Counted from the first letter of the stretch, positions 1 to 9,193 are shown. The stretch is 64,000 nt of DNA from Bradyrhizobium sp. CCGB01 (GCF_024199795.1 NZ_JANADK010000001.1:5580001-5644000), one strand, 5' to 3'. Notes: generated from the sequence alone by a model not told the origin. Program-made: numbers and translations.

Positions 1-2
1 GC

Positions 3-392
3 GTCATCGACATCCATGCGCTCGAATGCGACGACGAGGTCATCGCGATCTTCGCCGGCGTCGCCGACGGCCAGCGCTTCTCGATGATGTTCAACACCTA
101 CACGATGTCCGAGCACGCCCGCTACAGCCCCGGGCTGATCCTGATGCGCTACATCATCGACCGCTATGCCGAAGGCGGCTACCGCTCGCTCGACCTCGGC
201 ATCGGCTCCGACGATTACAAGCGCATGTTCTGCAAGGACGACGACGACATTTTCGACAGCTTCGTGCCCCTGACCGCGCGCGGAAAACTCGCGGCGATGG
301 CGATGTCCTCGCTGAGCCACGGCAAACGGCTGGTGAAGCAGAACCAGATGCTGTTCGACCTGGCGCGCCGGCTGCGACAGGCGTTCGGGTAG
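3..392 (+). CDS. GNAT/BioF2-type acetyltransferase, C-terminal part (cut by window edge)
   Basis: This is the last ~129 codons of a gene entering from the left; the frame is open from base 3 to a TAG. The visible fragment has the pattern of the BioF2/CelD-like GNAT fold (Acetyltransf_6): a strand ending in MFNTYT, then HARYSPGLILMRYIID followed by a DLGIGSDDYKRMF segment, which in this family binds acyl-CoA near the C terminus. Such proteins often sit in polysaccharide clusters and are thought to acylate sugars or lipid carriers. The next genes, GumC/Wzz, glycosyltransferase and priming sugar transferase, fit that role. The substrate cannot be told from the fragment. Confidence 0.75.
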   Translation, partial: VIDIHALECDDEVIAIFAGVADGQRFSMMFNTYTMSEHARYSPGLILMRYIIDRYAEGGYRSLDLGIGSDDYKRMFCKDDDDIFDSFVPLTARGKLAAMAMSSLSHGKRLVKQNQMLFDLARRLRQAFG

Positions 393-431
393 CCCTACAA
401 GCTCTTTAGCTCTCTCTATCCACTTGCGACG

Positions 432-591
432 CTCTTCCCTTCTCCCCTTGTGGGAGAAGGTGGCGCGAAGCGCCGGATGAGGGGTATTTATCCGCGTGCA
501 CTCATGCGAATGGGACTCGCGGAGAGATACCCTCACCCGTCTCGCCGCTATGCGGCGAGCCACCCTCTCCCACAAGGGGAGAGGGTAAGAG
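432..591. repeat. MITE-like palindromic intergenic element (family A, copy 1)
   Basis: A ~160-bp element fills the gap between two convergent genes. Its ends at 432-464 and 559-591 are imperfect inverted repeats of about 33 bp, and each end is itself a small hairpin around TCTCCCCTTGTGGGAGA. Inner arms carrying GATGAGGGGTAT and GATACCCTCACCC also pair. No coding potential is seen. A related element lies at 9194-9338. Confidence 0.8.
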
Positions 592-594
592 AGA

Positions 595-2889
595 TCACGC
601 CGCCACGACGCGCGGCGGTTCCGCCGCATTCGACGGCTGCACCGGCCTGCTCAGCATGGTCACCTCGCTGAAGCCGACGGCCCTCAGCTGCTCGCACATC
701 AGCGCGCGTGCATCCGCGGCCATCGACGCATCGGGCACCACGACGGCGCGGGCATTCGCCGTCAACAGCTCCGCCGGAAGATCCGAGGCGCTGCCGGCAT
801 CCAGCAGCACGTGGTCGTAGGCGCGGAGCAACGCGTCGATCGCGAGCGTCACCCGCGGCGATTGCAGCAGGCTGCGATCGAAGCCGGGACGGCCGGCCAT
901 GACCAGGTGCAGCCGCGAGAGCCTGTCCCGGGTGATGACTTGCGCAAAGGACGCCTCGCCCTGCATCAGCTCGGCAATGCCGGGAGCCGAAGCATCGACG
1001 GACACCGCGGCAATGGTCGGCGAGGACGCCGCGAGATCGACCACAACGACGCGCGCATCGCGCGCCAGGTGCCGGGCCAGCGTCAGCGTCGACAGCGTGA
1101 TGGCTTCACCGGCTGCGGTGCCGAGCACCGTGACCTTCTTGGCCGCTGGTCCCGCAGCGCGCAGGCTGTCAGCGAGACGCTCGATCTCGGCGAATTCGGT
1201 AACGTCGGCATCGGCCGCCATCTCGGGCTGAAGCGGCGTGGCGTCATCCACGACCGGGTCCACCATCGGTTCGACCGCCGGCTGAACCGCCGGCTGGACC
1301 ACCGGCTCGACTATCGGGTCTTGGCGCACCGGCGCCCGCGTTTGCGCCGGCGTGAACGCAGCCACCGCGCGCGGCGCGGTCTGGCGCAGCAGCTCGCCGG
1401 TGACGACGACGCCCGACGAGAGCAGCAGCGTCGCGATCGTCGCGATCAGCACGATCGGCAGCTTCTTTGGATAGGCCGGCGTGTTCGAGACGACGGCGCG
1501 CGAGATGATGCGGCCCTCTGTCGGCGCCGTATCAATGCTCTCGCGGGTGCTGGCCTCGCGATATTTCCCAAGATAGGTCTCGAGCAGATCGCGCTGGGCC
1601 TTGGCTTCGCGCTCGAGCGCGCGGAGCTGGACGTCCTGACCGTTGGTCGAGGTCGCCTGCTTCTTGAGCTGATCGAGGCTCGCCGTCAGGCCGTCGACCC
1701 GGCCACTGGCGATCCGCGCATCGCTTTCGAGCGAGCGCGAGATCTTGGCCGCTTCGTCGCGAATTTGGTTGTCGAGGTCGCCAAGCTGCGCCTTCAGCTC
1801 CTTGATCCGCGGGTGATTGCCGAGCAGCGTGGACGACTGTTCGGCGAGCTGCGCCCGCAACGTCACCCGCTGCTCGGACAGCCGCCGCATCAGTTCGGAA
1901 TTCACCACCTCGGACGCTTCGATCGGCTTGCCGCTCTGGAGCATCTCGCGGATCAACCGGGCCCTGGACTCCGCGTCGGCCTTCATCGAGCGTGCATTGT
2001 TGAGCTGGGTGTTGACCTCGCCCATCTGCTGGTTCGACAGCGTGGTGTTGTTGGTGCCGATGAACAGGCTCGATTTGGAACGGAAATCCTCGACCTTGGC
2101 TTCGGCGTCGGAAACCTTCTTGCGCAGGCTCTCGATCTCTCCCGCGAGCCACTGGCTGGCGTTCTTGGCCTGCTCCTGGCGTGCGCTCTGCTGGAGCACG
2201 AGATAGCCGTCGGCGATCGAATTGGCAACGCGCGCGGCCAGGTCCGGATCGGCAGACTGGAATTCGACGACGATGACGCGCGACTTGTCGACAGCGTAGG
2301 CCTGGAGGCGCTCGTAATAGGCGTCCAGCACGCGTTCTTCCGGCGTCATCGAGAACGGATCGCGGCCGATGCCGATCAGCGCCGCCAGTGACTTCAGCGG
2401 CGAAATGCCTTGCAGAACCGGATCGAACTCGGGCCGCTCCGCAAGCTTGTTCTTCTTGATGATCTCGCGCGCGAGATCGCGCGACAGCACGAGCTGGACC
2501 TGGCTCGTCACAGCCTCGGGGTCGAGCGCCTGCCGTTCTTCGGTGCTGCGGTCGCTGCTCGGCCGCAGGAACACGTTCTCGCGGCCGTCGATCAGGATGC
2601 GGGATTCAGACTTGTAGCGCGGCGTGATGAAATTGACGACGGCGATGGAGGCAACGAGCGCGAGCACCGTCGGCACGATGATCCAGCCGCGCTTGTGCGC
2701 AAGCGCGCCGCCGAGCGCATGAAGATCGATATCGCCGGATTCAACCGGTGCCTGCTTCGGGGCAACGGGCGCAGGCTTTGCTTCAACCTTGGGAGCAGCC
2801 TCGGCCACCTTGGCTTCGGCTTTGGGCTTCGACACCGCCCGCTCGATCACAGCCTTGTCCTTGCCGGCACGCCAGAACGCTAAACGCAT
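595..2889 (-). CDS. Wzz/GumC-type exopolysaccharide chain-length protein with degenerate BY-kinase-like domain
   Basis: 764-residue inner-membrane polysaccharide co-polymerase of the ExoP/GumC type. In order: Lys/Ala/Pro-rich cytoplasmic N terminus (1-50), first membrane span about 69-88, periplasmic Wzz region, long coiled coil about 230-450, a GNVR-like stretch near 440-480, second span about 477-497, a Pro/Val linker with repeated VQPAV/VEPMV-like units (527-549), then an ATPase-like C-terminal domain. That domain follows the BY-kinase layout, but the P-loop region (GTAAGEAITLS, 590-600) has no Lys and the Walker A' region (VVVVDLAASSP, 614-624) lacks the second Asp. There is no C-terminal tyrosine cluster. 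It probably sets polymer length or helps export without kinase activity. It is divergent from the glycosyltransferase at 3092. Confidence 0.85.
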   Translation of the reverse strand: MRLAFWRAGKDKAVIERAVSKPKAEAKVAEAAPKVEAKPAPVAPKQAPVESGDIDLHALGGALAHKRGWIIVPTVLALVASIAVVNFITPRYKSESRILIDGRENVFLRPSSDRSTEERQALDPEAVTSQVQLVLSRDLAREIIKKNKLAERPEFDPVLQGISPLKSLAALIGIGRDPFSMTPEERVLDAYYERLQAYAVDKSRVIVVEFQSADPDLAARVANSIADGYLVLQQSARQEQAKNASQWLAGEIESLRKKVSDAEAKVEDFRSKSSLFIGTNNTTLSNQQMGEVNTQLNNARSMKADAESRARLIREMLQSGKPIEASEVVNSELMRRLSEQRVTLRAQLAEQSSTLLGNHPRIKELKAQLGDLDNQIRDEAAKISRSLESDARIASGRVDGLTASLDQLKKQATSTNGQDVQLRALEREAKAQRDLLETYLGKYREASTRESIDTAPTEGRIISRAVVSNTPAYPKKLPIVLIATIATLLLSSGVVVTGELLRQTAPRAVAAFTPAQTRAPVRQDPIVEPVVQPAVQPAVEPMVDPVVDDATPLQPEMAADADVTEFAEIERLADSLRAAGPAAKKVTVLGTAAGEAITLSTLTLARHLARDARVVVVDLAASSPTIAAVSVDASAPGIAELMQGEASFAQVITRDRLSRLHLVMAGRPGFDRSLLQSPRVTLAIDALLRAYDHVLLDAGSASDLPAELLTANARAVVVPDASMAADARALMCEQLRAVGFSEVTMLSRPVQPSNAAEPPRVVAA

Positions 2890-3091
2890 CGAACACTCCC
2901 GCAGGGCAACGCTGCGACTCTACCTCAACCGGGGCGATTACACTCCATTAAGGTTGCCGCTGGGTTAATCGCGCCGTGCGGCGATCGGCGCGCGCGCGCT
3001 CGTCACCGTTTGTTAACCACGAGGGCTTCTTAATCCATCTCGATATTTCGAGAATTGTTCGAGCATTCGCCGTCGAGCGCTGGTTCTGATC

Positions 3092-4225
3092 ATGCCCCCC
3101 TCTCCCGACCGGCCGCTCCGCATCCTGCACGCCGTGCGCGCGCCCGTCGGTGGCATCTTCCGCCACATCCTCGATCTCGCCAACGGCCAGGTCGATCGCG
3201 GTCATCATGTCGGGATTCTCGCCGACAGCCTCACCGGCGGCGAGCGCGCGGACAAGGCGCTGGCCGAGCTCGCACCGCGGCTGAAGCTCGGCGTGCATCG
3301 CCTCGCGATCCGCCGCGAACCCTCGCCGGACGATGTCCTGGTGTGGCTGCGGATGCGGCGCCTGATCGGCGAGCTCAAACCTGACGTCATGCACGGCCAC
3401 GGCGCCAAAGCCGGCGCTTTTGTCCGCATGCGGCGGCGCTCCGACGACACCATCCGCATCTACACTCCGCATGGCGGCTCGCTGCACTACCCGCTCAACA
3501 CGCTCAAGGGCGAGTTCTACGCCCGGCTCGAACGCACTTTGATGGACGCGACGGACCTGTTCCTGTTCGAGAGCGCATTTGCCCGCGACACCTATCAGCG
3601 CATCGTCGGAACGCCCAAGGGCGTGGTGCACTGCGTCTTCAACGGCGTGACGCCGGAAGAGTTCGAGCCGGTCGTTCTCGCCGACGATGCCACCGATCTC
3701 GCCTATGTCGGCGAGTTCAGGCACATCAAGGGCGCAGATCTGCTGGTCGATGCGGTGGCGCGCCTGCACGAGGGCGGCAAGAAGGTCACGCTCACGCTCG
3801 GCGGCGACGGCGAGGAGACCGCGGCGCTGAAGGCGCAGGTCGAGAAGCTCGGCCTCTCGAACGCGATCCGCTTCATCGGTCACGTCAAGGCGCGTTACGG
3901 CTTCTCCAAGGGGCGGCTGCTGGTCGTGCCTTCGCGCGGCGATTCCATGCCCTATGTCGTGATCGAGGCGGGAGCTGCCGGCATTCCCATGATCGCGGCC
4001 CGCGTCGGCGGCATCCCCGAGATTTTCGGGCCTGAGAGCCCGGCACTGTTTGCGGCGAGCAACGCTGAGGCCATGGCAGAAGCGATCGCGGCAGCACTCG
4101 ACGATCCGCAAGGCACCGCGCAGCGCGCCGTCTCCTTGCGCGAGCGCATTTCCGCACATTTCTCCCAGCAGGCGATGGTTGACGGCGTGCTCGCTGGTTA
4201 TCGCGACGCATTTGCCAATCATTAA
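3092..4225 (+). CDS. glycosyltransferase, GT4/GT-B family
   Basis: 377-residue GT-B glycosyltransferase, presumably adding a sugar from a nucleotide donor to a lipid-linked exopolysaccharide intermediate in the cytoplasm. Visible features are an N-terminal glycine-rich loop after ILHAVRAPVGGIFRHI, the acceptor-domain HGHGAKAGAF segment, the linker DLAYVGEFRHIKGADLLVDA, and the donor-site region VVPSRGDSMPYVVIEAGAAG. In the EX7E motif the first Glu is replaced by Asp (DSMPYVVIE), a conservative change. It lies between the GumC-like gene and the sugar-phosphate transferase in the same cluster; the sugar specificity cannot be read from sequence. Confidence 0.88.
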   Translation: MPPSPDRPLRILHAVRAPVGGIFRHILDLANGQVDRGHHVGILADSLTGGERADKALAELAPRLKLGVHRLAIRREPSPDDVLVWLRMRRLIGELKPDVMHGHGAKAGAFVRMRRRSDDTIRIYTPHGGSLHYPLNTLKGEFYARLERTLMDATDLFLFESAFARDTYQRIVGTPKGVVHCVFNGVTPEEFEPVVLADDATDLAYVGEFRHIKGADLLVDAVARLHEGGKKVTLTLGGDGEETAALKAQVEKLGLSNAIRFIGHVKARYGFSKGRLLVVPSRGDSMPYVVIEAGAAGIPMIAARVGGIPEIFGPESPALFAASNAEAMAEAIAAALDDPQGTAQRAVSLRERISAHFSQQAMVDGVLAGYRDAFANH

Positions 4226-4342
4226 CCATCCTTAAGACCGCTTTAGAGAATCTTCCGATTTGTCCGATAGTCGAGGTGCCAGGGGATGCTCGCCCGGGCG
4301 CAACGCTGCGCCGCGGGTTATTTGGAATGGACGTGGACGCCC

Positions 4343-5893
4343 GTGGAACCGCTCAACGCACGCTCGATGCTGGATGCCGCGACAAGCGCCGCGGCGAAGC
4401 CGGCTGACCAACCCTTTGTGGAGCGCCGTCGCCGGCTCTCGCCCGCCGCGCTCGAAGTCGTCAACCAGAAGGTCGCCCGCGCCTATTCGCCGATCGTCAT
4501 CGCGGGCTTCGTCCGCCTGGCCGATTTCGCGCTGCTGAGCTTCGTCGGCATCGCGCTCTATGTCGGCTATGTCATGCCGCGGGCCGGCTCCTTCAGCTGG
4601 GTTTACCCCGCGGAAATCGTCGCCGTCGCGGGCGCCGCCGTGGTCTGCTTCCAGGCCGCCGACATGTATCAGGTGCAGCTGTTCCGCGGCCAGCTCCGGC
4701 AGATGACGCGGATGATCTCGTCCTGGTCGTTCGTCTTCCTGCTGTTCATCGGCGCATCCTTCTTCGCCAAGTTCGGCAGCGAAATGTCGCGGCTGTGGCT
4801 TGCCGCCTTCTACTTCCTCGGGCTCGCCGCGCTCATCTTCGAACGTCTGGTACTGCGCTCGCTGGTGCGCGCCTGGGCACGCCAGGGCCGGCTCGACCGC
4901 CGCACCATCATCGTCGGCTCCGACAGCAATGGCGAGCAGCTGGTCGAGGCGCTGAACGCCCAGGAGGATTCCGACATCCATGTGCTCGGCGTGTTCGACG
5001 ACCGCAACGACAGCCGCGCGCTCGATACCTGCGCCGGCGCGCGCAAGCTCGGCAAGGTCGACGACATCGTCGAATTCGCCCGCCGCACCCGGGTCGATCT
5101 GGTGCTGTTCGCGCTGCCAATTTCGGCGGAGACGCGCATCCTGGAGATGCTGAAGAAGCTCTGGGTGCTGCCGGTCGACATCCGCCTGTCCGCGCATACC
5201 AACAAGCTGCGTTTCCGTCCCCGCTCCTATTCCTATCTCGGCGAGGTGCCGACGCTCGACGTGTTCGAGGCGCCGATCACCGACTGGGACCTGGTGATGA
5301 AGTGGCTGTTCGACCGCATCGTCGGCGGCCTTGCGCTGCTCGCAGCCCTGCCGGTGATGGGATTGGTGGCGCTGGCGGTGAAGCTCGACAGCCCCGGCCC
5401 CGTGCTGTTCCGCCAAAAGCGTTTCGGCTTCAACAACGAGCGCATCGACGTCTACAAATTCCGTTCGATGTACCACCACCAGGCCGACCCGACCGCCTCC
5501 AAGGTCGTGACCAAGAACGATCCGCGCGTCACCCGCGTCGGCCGCTTCATCCGCAAGACCAGCCTCGACGAGCTGCCGCAGCTCTTCAACGTGGTGTTCT
5601 CCGGCAACCTGTCCCTGGTCGGCCCGCGTCCGCACGCCGTGCAGGGCAAGCTCCAGAGCCGCCTGTTCGACGAAGCCGTCGACGGCTACTTCGCCCGCCA
5701 CCGCGTCAAGCCCGGCATCACCGGCTGGGCCCAGATCAACGGCTGGCGCGGTGAGATCGATAATGAAGAGAAGATCCAGAAGCGCGTCGAGTTCGACCTC
5801 TACTACATCGAGAACTGGTCGGTGCTGTTCGACCTCGTCATTCTCCTGCAGACGCCGATCTCGCTGCTGACCAAGAACGAGAACGCGTATTGA
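4343..5893 (+). CDS. undecaprenyl-phosphate glucose phosphotransferase (priming sugar transferase)
   Basis: PNPT-type initiating enzyme that transfers a hexose-1-phosphate from UDP-sugar to undecaprenyl phosphate, the first step of polymer synthesis at the inner membrane. From GTG at 4343 it has 516 residues: four N-terminal spans (about 51-167), a Rossmann-like CoA-binding-type domain beginning at [18 protein letters not shown], a fifth hydrophobic segment about 325-346, and the catalytic bacterial sugar transferase domain with KFRSMY (372-377), DELPQL (409-414) and LVGPRPHA (425-432). An upstream ATG at 4286 would add 19 residues with poor coding character, so I prefer the GTG. It follows the GT4 gene on the same strand. 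Confidence 0.9.
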   Translation: MEPLNARSMLDAATSAAAKPADQPFVERRRRLSPAALEVVNQKVARAYSPIVIAGFVRLADFALLSFVGIALYVGYVMPRAGSFSWVYPAEIVAVAGAAVVCFQAADMYQVQLFRGQLRQMTRMISSWSFVFLLFIGASFFAKFGSEMSRLWLAAFYFLGLAALIFERLVLRSLVRAWARQGRLDRRTIIVGSDSNGEQLVEALNAQEDSDIHVLGVFDDRNDSRALDTCAGARKLGKVDDIVEFARRTRVDLVLFALPISAETRILEMLKKLWVLPVDIRLSAHTNKLRFRPRSYSYLGEVPTLDVFEAPITDWDLVMKWLFDRIVGGLALLAALPVMGLVALAVKLDSPGPVLFRQKRFGFNNERIDVYKFRSMYHHQADPTASKVVTKNDPRVTRVGRFIRKTSLDELPQLFNVVFSGNLSLVGPRPHAVQGKLQSRLFDEAVDGYFARHRVKPGITGWAQINGWRGEIDNEEKIQKRVEFDLYYIENWSVLFDLVILLQTPISLLTKNENAY

Positions 5894-5905
5894 GTTGAGT
5901 TTCTC

Positions 5906-6012
5906 CGTCATGCCCCGGCTTGACCGGGGCATCCAGTACTCCGCAGCGGCTGCCGTTTTCCGCAACGCGCGCCGCGGAATACTGGATCGCCCGATCAAGC
6001 CGGGCGATGACA
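5906..6012. repeat. palindromic intergenic element (family B, copy 1)
   Basis: About 107 bp with imperfect inverted ends of ~35 bp, each end containing its own hairpin (GCCCCGGCTTGACCGGGGC on the left, GCCCGATCAAGCCGGGC on the right), separated by a non-repeated middle. It lies between two EPS genes on the same strand. Related copies are at 12207, 35587, 45881 and 60196. Confidence 0.85.
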
Positions 6013-6048
6013 GCGGTGTTTGTAGCGTACGAGTAGCGTGAGCGTGTG

Positions 6049-7308
6049 ATGGCGTATGCGGCGACAGCCGGTGGAGTGAACGTTGCCGCGCCGGCTGCGC
6101 CCGGCGTGCTGGCCATCCAGCGCGCGCTGGTGTGGCTGGTCGGCGCCTCCGGCGCCATCGTCTTCATCGAGCCGAGCCCCTACGAGATCGTGACACTGCT
6201 GGCCGCCGTCACCTTCTTCGCGACCGGCCTGCGCCTGCGGCTCGTGCTGATGCCGCTGATCCTGATGCTGGTCCTGCTCAATGTCGGCTACACCATCAGC
6301 GCGGTCCCGCTGTTCGAACAGTCCGAGGTGGTGAGCTGGATCGCGACCTCCTGGTACATGGCGATCACCGTGGTTTTCTTCGCCATGGTCACGTCCGAGG
6401 ACACCGCGGCCCGGCTCGACATGCTCCGCCGCGGCCTCGTGGCCGGCGCGATGGTCGCCTCACTGTCGGCGGTCGCCGGCTACTTCCACCTGGTTCCCGG
6501 CGGAAACGACCTGCTCACGCTGTACGGACGCGCACGCGGCACATTCAAGGACCCGAACGTGCTCGGCGCCTTCCTGATCCTGCCGGCGCTGTTCGCGCTC
6601 CAGAGCGTGGTCTCGGACAAGCTGGCCAAGGCTTTCCGCAACGTCATCGCCTTCGGCATCATGTCGCTGGCGATCCTGCTCGCCTTTTCCCGCGCCGCCT
6701 GGGGCGGGCTGGTGCTGACATCGGCTTTCATGCTGGTGCTGATGGTGCTGACCAGCCGCACCAACGCGCAGCGCTCGCGCATCGTCATCATGGCGATCGT
6801 CGCCGCCGTGCTGGGATTGGCGCTGATCGCGGTGCTGCTGTCATTCGATTCCACCGCCGAGATGTTCAAGCAGCGCGCCAGCTTCGACCAGAGCTATGAC
6901 GAAGGCCGCTTCGGCCGCTTCGGCCGGCACATCCTCGGCGCCGAGATGGCGCTCGACCTGCCGTTCGGGATCGGCCCCTTGCAGTTTCATCGCTACTTCC
7001 CCGAGGACACCCACAACTCCTACCTCAACGCCTTCATGTCCGGCGGCTGGCTCTCCGGCATGTGCTACCCCGCGCTGGTCTTCACCACCGTCATCATGGG
7101 CTTCCGGCACATCTTCGTCCGCGTGCCCTGGCAGCGCGCCTATCTCGCGATCTTCTCCGCCTTCGTCGGCACCGTCGGCGAGAGCTTCGTGATCGACACC
7201 GATCACTGGCGCCACTTCTGGATGATGCTGGGCGCGATGTGGGGCATGATCGCAGCCGCGCAAATCTACAAGACAGACATTACCGTTCCGATGGAATCGG
7301 AACGGTAA
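6049..7308 (+). CDS. O-antigen ligase/Wzy-like polymerase family membrane protein
   Basis: 419-residue polytopic inner-membrane protein with about ten to eleven hydrophobic segments. It carries the Wzy_C family pattern: a periplasmic loop with GRARGTFKDPNVLGAFLILP in the middle and DTHNSYLNAFMSGGW later, the usual sites for the catalytic His and Arg residues. Proteins of this family polymerise repeat units or ligate glycan to a lipid acceptor; in this EPS cluster polymerisation is the more likely role. A GTG at 6046 directly precedes the ATG at 6049. The last codons and stop lie inside a strong terminator hairpin. Confidence 0.85.
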   Translation: MAYAATAGGVNVAAPAAPGVLAIQRALVWLVGASGAIVFIEPSPYEIVTLLAAVTFFATGLRLRLVLMPLILMLVLLNVGYTISAVPLFEQSEVVSWIATSWYMAITVVFFAMVTSEDTAARLDMLRRGLVAGAMVASLSAVAGYFHLVPGGNDLLTLYGRARGTFKDPNVLGAFLILPALFALQSVVSDKLAKAFRNVIAFGIMSLAILLAFSRAAWGGLVLTSAFMLVLMVLTSRTNAQRSRIVIMAIVAAVLGLALIAVLLSFDSTAEMFKQRASFDQSYDEGRFGRFGRHILGAEMALDLPFGIGPLQFHRYFPEDTHNSYLNAFMSGGWLSGMCYPALVFTTVIMGFRHIFVRVPWQRAYLAIFSAFVGTVGESFVIDTDHWRHFWMMLGAMWGMIAAAQIYKTDITVPMESER

Positions 7309-7314
7309 TGTCTG
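7274..7314 (+). terminator. strong intrinsic terminator overlapping the end of the ligase gene
   Basis: A perfect 19-bp inverted repeat (left arm 7274-7292, loop GGA, right arm 7296-7314) is followed by the T-rich GTTCTTGTCTT. The TAA stop of the O-antigen-ligase-like gene (7306-7308) lies inside the right arm, so the hairpin also encodes the last ~11 residues. This would end the EPS transcription unit. Confidence 0.85.
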
Positions 7315-7315
7315 G

Positions 7316-7373
7316 TTCTTGTCTTGACGCGTTTTCTTGACGCGAACCGGTATCCACTTCGCTTGAAAACGCT
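7316..7373. repeat. dispersed ~57-bp repeat (family F, copy 1)
   Basis: Nearly identical to 14226-14282: both contain GACGCGTTTTCTT, then ACGCGAACCGGTATCCACTT and CGCTTGAAAACGCT. In both places the unit directly follows the 3' end of a plus-strand gene. The inner AGCGTTTTC/GAAAACGCT parts can pair. Confidence 0.85.
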
Positions 7374-7895
7374 CTAGCGACGAAGCTTCTTCAGCTTGAG
7401 ATCGGGACGTTTCTCCGGCGGCGTGTCGAGCAGGCCCTTCAGCGCCTCGGTCGCGGCAAGCACCCCCTTGTAGCCCTCGGTCGCGAAGCGCAGCAGCAGG
7501 CGCAGCTCCTGGTCGGAATAGGCGCCAAACACCTTCTCCATCGCCTGCTGCATCGGCACGTAGAGCTGGCCGATCTTCATCGCCTGCTCCGGCACGACGG
7601 AAATGAAGACCTTGCGGCGGTCTTTCTCGTCGCGCTCGCGGCGCACGAGGCCAGCCTTCTCGAGCCGGTCGACCACGCCGGTGATCGCGCCCGTCGTCAG
7701 CCCCGTGACCTCGGCAAGCCGGCCCGCGGTGACGCGGCCCTCGAGATAGAGGATGTCCATGCATTCGAGGTCGGAATTGGCAATTCCGGCAACGTTCGCA
7801 ACGGTCTGGCCATAGAGCACGCCCTGCGCAGACGACCTGCGCATCGCCTCTTCCAATTCGCCCAGCAACGCCGTGCGTGCCTTCGTCCTTGACAA
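7374..7895 (-). CDS. MarR family transcriptional regulator
   Basis: 173-residue winged-helix repressor-type regulator. It has the MarR arrangement: N-terminal dimer helix, helix-turn-helix around TAGRLAEVTGLTTGAITGVVDRLEKAGLV, wing with RRERDEKDRRKVFISV, and a C-terminal dimer helix; the tail is Lys/Arg-rich. It is divergent from the FAD monooxygenase gene at 7992, and the 96-bp gap contains repeated and palindromic ATCTTAGTC motifs that are likely its operator. The expected arrangement is autoregulation plus ligand-sensitive control of the monooxygenase. Confidence 0.9.
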   Translation of the reverse strand: MSRTKARTALLGELEEAMRRSSAQGVLYGQTVANVAGIANSDLECMDILYLEGRVTAGRLAEVTGLTTGAITGVVDRLEKAGLVRRERDEKDRRKVFISVVPEQAMKIGQLYVPMQQAMEKVFGAYSDQELRLLLRFATEGYKGVLAATEALKGLLDTPPEKRPDLKLKKLRR

Positions 7896-7905
7896 GGCTC
7901 ACCTC

Positions 7906-7938
7906 ATATCTTAGTCGATATATATCTTAGTCACTAAG
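7906..7938. promoter_or_regulatory. probable MarR operator
   Basis: Two direct copies of ATATCTTAGTC (7906-7916 and 7922-7932) sit 16 bp apart, and the second is half of the perfect palindrome CTTAGT-C-ACTAAG (7926-7938). The site is 11-43 bp upstream of the marR start codon, in the gap shared with the divergent monooxygenase. The AT-rich sequence stands out from its GC-rich surroundings. Confidence 0.7.
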
Positions 7939-7991
7939 AGATTTAGCGACCGTAATTTCTCCTAGCACCACGGAAACGTCGGGAGCAAGCC

Positions 7992-9188
7992 ATGTCCTAC
8001 CGTCCCCGCAAGGCCCTGATCATCGGCGCCGGCATCGCCGGGCCCGTCACCGCGATCCTGCTGCGCCGCGCCGGCATCGAGTCCGCGATCTACGAGGCCT
8101 GGCCCTATTCGAAGGGAATCGGCGGCGGTCTGCAGATCGCGCCGAACGGCATGCATGTGCTGGACGAGATCGGTCTTGCGAACGAGCTGATCAGCCGCGG
8201 CTCGATCGCGGAGTCCTTCGACTTCTATTCGCAGGGCGGCGAGCGGCTCGGCTCGATCAACCGCGACATGGCGCGGCGCTTCGGCCAGCCGGCCGTCAAC
8301 GTCTGCCGCGCCACGCTGAATGAGATCCTGATCGACAAGGCCTGGTGCGCCTGCGTCTCGCTCTATTTCGAAAAGCGCCTGATCAAGATCGAGGACCGCG
8401 GCGACCAGCAGATCATCGCTTACTTCGCCGACGGCACCACCGCCGAGGGCGACTTCCTGATCGGCGCCGACGGCGTGCACTCGGTCGTGCGCCGCCAGGT
8501 CGTGCCGGACGGTCCGCAACCGTTCGACACCGGACTGATCGGGTTCGGCGGCTTCGTGCCGCACGCCGTCCTCGACGGCCGGCCGATCGGCCGGCACGTC
8601 GAGACCACGTTCGGCAAGAGCGGCTTCTTCGGCTACGGCTATTGCAGCCCGGATCCGAACGACGGCGTGATGTGGTGGAGCACGCAGCCCGCGCGCGGCA
8701 TGGACGCGGCGACGTTCCGCGCCCTCGACCACGCGACGCTGAAGCAGCATCTGCGCGGTTTTCATCGCGGCTGGCACGATCCGATCCCCGATATCATCGA
8801 AGCGGCCGAGAACATCGTGGTCACCGACACGCTCGACGTCGCAACCTTGCCGACCTGGTCGCGCAAGCGTTCGCTGCTGATCGGCGATGCCGCGCATGCG
8901 ACCAGTCCCCACGCGGGCCAGGGCGCTTCGCTCGCGCTCGAGGATGCGATGCGGCTCGCACGGCTGATGCAGGAGGGCCGGGAGCTCGGCGCTACCTTCC
9001 AGGCCTTCGAGGCCGAGCGGCGCCCGCGCGCCGAGAAGATCGTCGCCATCGCGCGCCGCAATGGCAACAGCAAGCGCGAATTCAGCGCCACCGGCGCATG
9101 GGTCCGCAATCAGATGATAAAATGGCTGTTGCCGCTCGGCGCAAAGGGCATGGATTTCATGTACGCGTATGATGCGCGGGCGGCGTAG
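7992..9188 (+). CDS. FAD-dependent monooxygenase (PHBH/salicylate hydroxylase fold)
   Basis: 398-residue flavoprotein of the class A aromatic hydroxylase type. It has the N-terminal dinucleotide-binding loop IIGAGIAGPVTAILLRRAG, the GADGVHSVVR (DG) motif near residue 155, and the second FAD motif LLIGDAAHATSPHAGQGASLALEDA near 295-320. Such enzymes hydroxylate aromatic or heteroaromatic compounds using NAD(P)H and O2; the substrate is unknown. It is divergent from marR with a shared operator region, so it is probably induced by the MarR ligand. Confidence 0.88.
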   Translation: MSYRPRKALIIGAGIAGPVTAILLRRAGIESAIYEAWPYSKGIGGGLQIAPNGMHVLDEIGLANELISRGSIAESFDFYSQGGERLGSINRDMARRFGQPAVNVCRATLNEILIDKAWCACVSLYFEKRLIKIEDRGDQQIIAYFADGTTAEGDFLIGADGVHSVVRRQVVPDGPQPFDTGLIGFGGFVPHAVLDGRPIGRHVETTFGKSGFFGYGYCSPDPNDGVMWWSTQPARGMDAATFRALDHATLKQHLRGFHRGWHDPIPDIIEAAENIVVTDTLDVATLPTWSRKRSLLIGDAAHATSPHAGQGASLALEDAMRLARLMQEGRELGATFQAFEAERRPRAEKIVAIARRNGNSKREFSATGAWVRNQMIKWLLPLGAKGMDFMYAYDARAA

Positions 9189-9193
9189 CTTCC

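Noticed and set aside
2948-4222. Long minus-strand frame opposite the glycosyltransferase
   Set aside because: Antisense shadow of a clear GT4 gene, with Arg/Ala/His-rich, family-less sequence.
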